Positions 6,349-10,286 of a stretch of DNA of 10,286 nucleotides are shown here, piece after piece. This DNA is from Fidelibacterota bacterium. GTDB taxonomy: Bacteria; Fidelibacterota; UBA2242. Made by a program: the position numbers and the translations under genes. The stretch is taken from contig JAGLWX010000027.1 of assembly GCA_023133185.1 (NCBI GenBank), positions 1 through 10,286 on the forward strand, given 5' to 3'. Under the pieces are notes generated by a model that was given only the letters and a program-made list of their open reading frames with translations, was not told the origin of the DNA and did no database searches. How positions within the stretch are numbered: the first letter of the stretch is position 1; each line of letters starts with the position of its first letter.

Positions 6349-6378
6349 AAAAATTATACCGACCGTTATAAACGGCGG
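6349..6378 (-). terminator. Weak candidate intrinsic terminator after the M23 gene
   Basis: The minus strand reads CCGTT, loop TAT, AACGG (stem at 6363-6375), then TCGGTATAATTTTTAT, with five T residues at 6349-6353. The stem is only 5 bp (6 with a G-U pair) and the T run starts about nine bases later, so efficiency is doubtful. Its place between the M23 stop codon and the cdd operon makes sense. Confidence 0.35.
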
Positions 6379-6422
6379 ACGGATGCGGAGGGTGGAATCT
6401 TTTAAGGGTATGAACATTTATT

Positions 6423-8663
6423 TTAATATATGGTAAACATGCTGGATTTTGATGTAGAATTATTTGCCTGATCGGTTACCGTAATCATTATTGTGTGTTC
6501 ACCTTCTTTCAGGGGTTTGGCTAATTTGTACCGGATTTTGTCTTTCGGAGCGTTATATTCTGCAAAAAGTTGACGTTTGTCCAGGGTTAATGTAATTGAG
6601 GTGTCATCTTTAATACCGGACATTTCATCCTTGACGATCGCATTGATATATTTAACATCTTTTGCCCGGAATTTGCCGCCGTTACCGGGGAAAATCCCTG
6701 AAATTACCGGAGCGACAATATCTTTTAAAAGCGCTACGGCGCCGGTCTCATCCATTTCCGCAAGAAACGCATTTCGATCCGGATTCAACCGGTTGCTGAC
6801 AAAATCCCAATCGTCGTCATCGTATTGATAAAAACCGATCTTTTCGATATCATCCTCACCGACCGGTAATTTAAAGGATAATGAAACATCTGATTTTAAG
6901 GGTTGTACGAGGGGGAAAATTGTATAGACATCCGACATTAAATAGTCGGCGTCAAAAGCAGGTCCGTATTCTTTTGTTATCCAGGTGACTAACGTGTCAT
7001 AGACCGATCGCTCGTTGAACGTTACTGCCAGCATAGAGTCTGCAGAAATGATAGACCGGGAAACGCCTGGAACAACAATTTTGAAATCAGCAGGATAACG
7101 CAATACATTTTCCGGATTACTGTTATATCGCCCTTCAAAAGAAAACATGGAATCGATCAGATTTATAGGAACGGGATCACTAATATAACTTAATGGCGAT
7201 AAAGGGCTTGCGTTTATCTCGGTAAAAATAGCAGGTGTTTGTAGATAGAAGTGCGGCGGGGTTTCCGGGACTTCCGGAAACGTGACCTTATACAGAAATG
7301 TGTTTGGATTATGTACGAAAGAGATCGACGGGCGCTTTTCTTCAAATCTGGTTTTCGGGGCAGTGTTGAAGAAAAACTTTTGCCGTTGCATCAGTTTTTT
7401 TGAATACAAAGTAATCCGAAGAACATTTTCAAATGAGGCATTTAGATCTGAGACGTGTAGGTATGTGGCGCCGGAATCCTGCCGGGCGCTGTCGATTGCC
7501 GCTGATTTTCGGAACATTCCTTCTTTATGAACCCAGTCGGCGGCAACCGTGATTTCGTCGGTTGTATCGGTTGCAAAATTGAATGAATATCCGGTTTCAG
7601 TACGTTTAAATTGACGAAGCCCGGGCAAAAAGAGTTGGGTCGCATTCAGGGTAAAGGACAGTGTTGAGGTGTTAAAATTACGGTCATACACCTCAATATA
7701 AACAGAATACAAACCCTCGGGAAAATCTAAAATGCCGTCTGAAGGTGATTTTGAATAAAAACGGGGCACGCTTAAACTATCAAACACCCAGAGACGATTG
7801 AAACGTCCCTGGTCGTTTTTAATTAATTGGTAGTCGCGATCTACATATACCAGCCGGGTTTCATGAAAACCGAAGGTGTCGTATTGTACATGAAAAAACA
7901 AGCTGTCGTTGATGAACATTTTGATGCCGTAGGGCGGGTATTTATTCGGTATGCCCCGCACCGTATCGTGCGCCCTGATCTCTATTCCGATTTTGCCGTG
8001 AACATTGATTGTATCGCTTACTGTAAAAGCCTTTTTTCCAACATATTTTGTGTTAAATATTTGGATGTTCGGTAAACCGTTAACACGCGCCGCGGCATCG
8101 ATTGGGACAAGCGCCAAACCCTTGATAGTTGGAATCGTGTAATCCTTAATATTCAGATTTGTGTTTAATGGATTGACGGGGCAATTTGCATTGTCGCGTA
8201 TCTCAAAATGCAGATGAGGATGCTTTGTGCCGGTTTCGCCGGAAAATGCCAGCGTGTCGCCTTTTAAGACGCGAAACTCGTTTTCCCGAAAATAGATATC
8301 CGTTGTATATCGCCTATTAATGAGTTGTTCCGCTTTAACACAGGCATTGATGGGCTGAATAAATTCATCCAGGTGACCATACACAGCGAGATTGCCGTCA
8401 TCCATCTTGATATAGATAGCTTTTCCGTAACCGAATGGTGATGTTCTGACCCGCCATACATAGCCGCTGCCTACTGAAAATACGGGATATCCTGTTTTAT
8501 AGTTGGTTTTAATATCGATGCCTGCATGGAAGCGACCTGGCCGGTATTCTCCAAAAGTTGAACTGAGATACTTGCTGGAATTCGTTGGCCAGATGTATTC
8601 CTGTGCAAATAAGGAAGCAGCGCTAAAGAGAATAATTATAAAAATATTGTGTCGTTGGCTCAT
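6423..8663 (-). CDS. Secreted M23 metallopeptidase with a long C-terminal region
   Basis: A 746-residue exported protein. Residues 1-20 form a Sec signal peptide (hydrophobic IFIIILFSAASLFA, probable cleavage after A20; no lipobox). The peptidase domain (about 24-165) has the LytM/M23 zinc ligands H46 and D50 in HAGID, the YGHL motif with H97, and HPHLHFEIR with H150 and H152. All key residues are present, so an active cell-wall endopeptidase is likely. The stretch between YGHL and HxH is longer than usual (residues 99-147). Residues about 170-640 are beta-rich and unrecognised. Residues about 648-746 look like an Ig-like domain (DEMSGI, LKEGEHTIMITVTDQANN). Probably periplasmic, acting on peptidoglycan crosslinks or as a scaffold. 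There is no clear Shine-Dalgarno; a five-codon frame overlaps the start as ATGA. Confidence 0.9.
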   Translation of the reverse strand: MSQRHNIFIIILFSAASLFAQEYIWPTNSSKYLSSTFGEYRPGRFHAGIDIKTNYKTGYPVFSVGSGYVWRVRTSPFGYGKAIYIKMDDGNLAVYGHLDEFIQPINACVKAEQLINRRYTTDIYFRENEFRVLKGDTLAFSGETGTKHPHLHFEIRDNANCPVNPLNTNLNIKDYTIPTIKGLALVPIDAAARVNGLPNIQIFNTKYVGKKAFTVSDTINVHGKIGIEIRAHDTVRGIPNKYPPYGIKMFINDSLFFHVQYDTFGFHETRLVYVDRDYQLIKNDQGRFNRLWVFDSLSVPRFYSKSPSDGILDFPEGLYSVYIEVYDRNFNTSTLSFTLNATQLFLPGLRQFKRTETGYSFNFATDTTDEITVAADWVHKEGMFRKSAAIDSARQDSGATYLHVSDLNASFENVLRITLYSKKLMQRQKFFFNTAPKTRFEEKRPSISFVHNPNTFLYKVTFPEVPETPPHFYLQTPAIFTEINASPLSPLSYISDPVPINLIDSMFSFEGRYNSNPENVLRYPADFKIVVPGVSRSIISADSMLAVTFNERSVYDTLVTWITKEYGPAFDADYLMSDVYTIFPLVQPLKSDVSLSFKLPVGEDDIEKIGFYQYDDDDWDFVSNRLNPDRNAFLAEMDETGAVALLKDIVAPVISGIFPGNGGKFRAKDVKYINAIVKDEMSGIKDDTSITLTLDKRQLFAEYNAPKDKIRYKLAKPLKEGEHTIMITVTDQANNSTSKSSMFTIY

Positions 8664-8689
8664 AGAGTAATCGTCATTTTTCAGGACGG

Positions 8690-8718
8690 AATATACAAAT
8701 ATGCAATGTAGCTTACAA
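8690..8718 (-). promoter_or_regulatory. Candidate promoter for the M23 peptidase gene
   Basis: On the minus strand TTGTAA (8713-8718, 4 of 6 consensus matches) and TATATT (8690-8695, 5 of 6) are separated by exactly 17 bases in the 75-base gap between the GGDEF and M23 genes. Transcription would begin about 20 bases before the ATG. No terminator is seen between the two genes, so read-through is also possible. Confidence 0.4.
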
Positions 8719-8738
8719 TTCCTTTTATCTTAGCGATT

Positions 8739-9560
8739 TTACTTATCTTTGGCACTGTTAAAAACAACGGTTTTATTTCTTCCGGTGCGCTTTGCCCGGT
8801 ACATTGCCTTGTCGGCTGCTTCGACCAAATCACTTCCGGATGACATTTTCTCAGGATCAAATTCCGCAACACCGAGCGATACGGTCACTTTTGATTGAAT
8901 ATCGTCCTTGTCGATAACTTTTTTAGAGATAAGGATACGTAATTTTTCCGCCACTTTCGTTGTGCTTTGGATACGTGATTCGGGCAATAGAATGACGAAT
9001 TCTTCGCCGCCATATCGGGCAAAGATATCGTGACTGCGCAATTCTTCTCTTAGGGCTTGACCGATCATGCGCAATACTTCGTCGCCGTAAAGGTGACCGT
9101 AAGAGTCGTTAACTTTTTTAAAGAAGTCAATATCGAACATTATACAGCTAAGCGGGGTGTTATACCGTAGGGCTCGTGAGAATTCGTAGCCTAATTTTTC
9201 GTCGAAATTACGTCGATTGCTAATTCCTGTTAATGAATCTGTCGTTGAAATTGATTCCAAAAGGGAATTAGCCTCTTCGAGAGCCCGGGTGCGTTCCTTT
9301 ACCCGGGAATCGAGAAGCGTATTAAATCTTTCCATCTCAGCGCGGGCGGTACGGAGCTCATCGACAGCGATCTTTAAGTGGTGTTCCCGGGATTTAAATT
9401 GCAGGCAGACATTATCCATAATTGTTGCCAGACGCCGAATCGGCGACGGGTTGCCGACACGCATAAATTTTTTGAAGTGAACACTTTCATATTCACCACA
9501 CGCGACATTTTCAAATGTTGCGGCTAATTCTTCAAAGATGTTGAGTTCAAGTTCTTCCAT
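8739..9560 (-). CDS. GGDEF diguanylate cyclase, soluble
   Basis: Predicted to make cyclic di-GMP from two GTP. Residues about 60-105 are a probable coiled coil (ELRTARAEMERFNTLLDS, then VKERTRALEEANSLLESI), leading into the GGDEF domain: DSLTGISNRRNFDE (108-121), FDIDFFKKVNDSYGH (142-156), the active site GGEEF (184-188), and VSLGVAEF and ADKAMYRAKRTGRNK further on. An inhibitory I-site RxxD (R175, D178) lies five residues before GGEEF, as in PleD, so product inhibition is expected. The first 60 residues have no membrane segment; they may be a degenerate HAMP-like relay, but this is a guess. No sensor domain is recognised, so the input is unknown. AGGAG lies 14 bases before the ATG, which is long. 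It follows pcm by 27 bases and is probably co-transcribed. Confidence 0.94.
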   Translation of the reverse strand: MEELELNIFEELAATFENVACGEYESVHFKKFMRVGNPSPIRRLATIMDNVCLQFKSREHHLKIAVDELRTARAEMERFNTLLDSRVKERTRALEEANSLLESISTTDSLTGISNRRNFDEKLGYEFSRALRYNTPLSCIMFDIDFFKKVNDSYGHLYGDEVLRMIGQALREELRSHDIFARYGGEEFVILLPESRIQSTTKVAEKLRILISKKVIDKDDIQSKVTVSLGVAEFDPEKMSSGSDLVEAADKAMYRAKRTGRNKTVVFNSAKDK

Positions 9561-9587
9561 ATCTGAATACCTAACTCCTGTTTTTTT

Positions 9588-10226
9588 TTAGTGCTTTTTT
9601 ACGAGTGGCACAAAACGCACCGGCAATAATTTTTCTTTAGATAGCCGATTTTTTTTCTTTGTTACAAGGACGAGGTCCTGAGACCAATGTTGGCGACCGA
9701 CAGGAATTATCATTAATCCACCATCAGTAAGCTGATCCTGCAAACATCGGGGAATATCCTCGCTGGCGGCTGTAACGATAATACGGTCAAACGGAGCAAA
9801 TTCCTGCCAGCCCGCTCGCCCGTTGGAATGTTTAAACCGGACGTTTTTTATTCCCAATTGTTTTAATGAATCACGGGCGTTGTCAACAAGCGATTTGATA
9901 ACTTCAATGGTATATACCTCCTTAGCGATGTTGGCAAGGATGGCTGTTTGATATCCTGAGCCAGTTCCGACTTCGAGGACACGGGAGTCTCTTTTGAGCT
10001 GCAGCGCCTGGGTCATAAAAGCGACCACATAGGGCTGGGAAATAGTTTGGTTTTTTCCAATCGGAAGCGGCTGATCCGAATAGGCAAGATGTTTGTATTT
10101 GCCGGTGACAAACTGTTCCCTCGGAATCTTCGACATTGCGCTGATTACTTTTGGGTCAATAATATCCCTGGAGCTGATTTGCTCCCTAACCATTTCTGCA
10201 GAGTTTTTAGGATATGAATCGAACAA
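9588..10226 (-). CDS. pcm: Protein-L-isoaspartate O-methyltransferase
   Basis: Methylates the carboxyl group of isoaspartyl residues in aged proteins with S-adenosylmethionine, beginning their repair. Motifs: LPIGKNQTISQP (54-65), the SAM-binding loop VLEVGTGSGYQTAILA (83-98), the acidic E108 after strand 2, FDRIIVTAAS (146-155) and the C-terminal VRFVPL (203-208). The usual G-D-G after strand 3 reads S134-N135-G136, a small deviation. Length is 212 residues with the TTG at 10226; E. coli Pcm has 208. The start is uncertain: no ribosome binding site precedes the TTG, and the next ATG (10193) would give 201 residues beginning MVREQI, typical of where homologues align. The TTG is the only alternative start codon between that ATG and the in-frame stop at 10248. 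Confidence 0.95.
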   Translation of the reverse strand: MFDSYPKNSAEMVREQISSRDIIDPKVISAMSKIPREQFVTGKYKHLAYSDQPLPIGKNQTISQPYVVAFMTQALQLKRDSRVLEVGTGSGYQTAILANIAKEVYTIEVIKSLVDNARDSLKQLGIKNVRFKHSNGRAGWQEFAPFDRIIVTAASEDIPRCLQDQLTDGGLMIIPVGRQHWSQDLVLVTKKKNRLSKEKLLPVRFVPLVKKH

Positions 10227-10247
10227 ATTATTTGTACTGGAAAGTTT

Positions 10248-10286
10248 TCATTGAGGAAAATTTTCTAACAGATTGAAGATGTCATC
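10248..10286 (-). CDS. Last codons of an unidentified upstream gene (partial)
   Basis: The only minus-strand frame that stays open to the window edge reads DDIFNLLENFPQ and stops with TGA 21 bases before the pcm TTG. The other two frames stop within a few codons. Twelve residues are too few to identify. In many bacteria surE lies directly upstream of pcm, but nothing in this fragment shows that it is SurE. An ATG overlaps this stop as ATGA and opens a seven-codon frame (10228-10251) that ends just before the pcm TTG. Confidence 0.3.
   Translation of the reverse strand, partial: DDIFNLLENFPQ

Noticed and set aside
9581..9590. A run of nine A residues (minus strand) at the pcm stop codon as a slippage or phase-variation site
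   Set aside because: The run begins within the stop codon, and insertions or deletions there would not change the pcm product. It lies before the GGDEF start.

Overview
The window is a compact bacterial chromosome segment of mid-range GC (mid-40s percent by eye). Every convincing gene lies on the minus strand, so transcription runs from position 10286 towards 1. Most starts have Shine-Dalgarno sequences (GGAG/AGGAGG type). The gene set, the secreted M23 peptidase with a very long beta-rich tail, and the enlarged CNT-type nucleoside transporter suggest an uncultured member of the FCB group outside classical Bacteroidetes (for example Marinimicrobia, Calditrichota, KSB1 or Ignavibacteria-like). 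This placement is an inference from protein style, not a measured phylogeny.

Layout in the direction of transcription: the last codons of an unidentified gene (10248-10286); pcm, protein-L-isoaspartate methyltransferase; a soluble GGDEF diguanylate cyclase 27 bases later; a secreted 746-residue M23 peptidase with its own candidate promoter, followed by a weak candidate terminator (about 6349-6378); cdd and udk, overlapping as ATGA; tdk; a 1.3-kb AT-rich block with a Bro-N/antirepressor-like gene (3391-4242) and small doubtful ORFs; then nupC, adk and coaE with gaps of 25 and 5 bases. The last 294 bases are non-coding and hold a four-copy nested inverted repeat.

The central theme is nucleoside salvage. 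NupC imports nucleosides, Cdd deaminates cytidine to uridine, Udk phosphorylates uridine and cytidine, Tdk phosphorylates thymidine, and Adk balances adenine nucleotides. CoaE, the last enzyme of CoA synthesis, is coupled to adk. The Bro-N cassette lies between tdk and nupC and looks like an accessory insertion into an otherwise continuous salvage cluster.

I see no rRNA, tRNA, CRISPR array or transposase. The items most worth a second look are the nested inverted repeats downstream of coaE, the Bro-N cassette and its flanking micro-ORFs, the membrane insertion in the transporter, and the uncharacterised bulk of the M23 protein.
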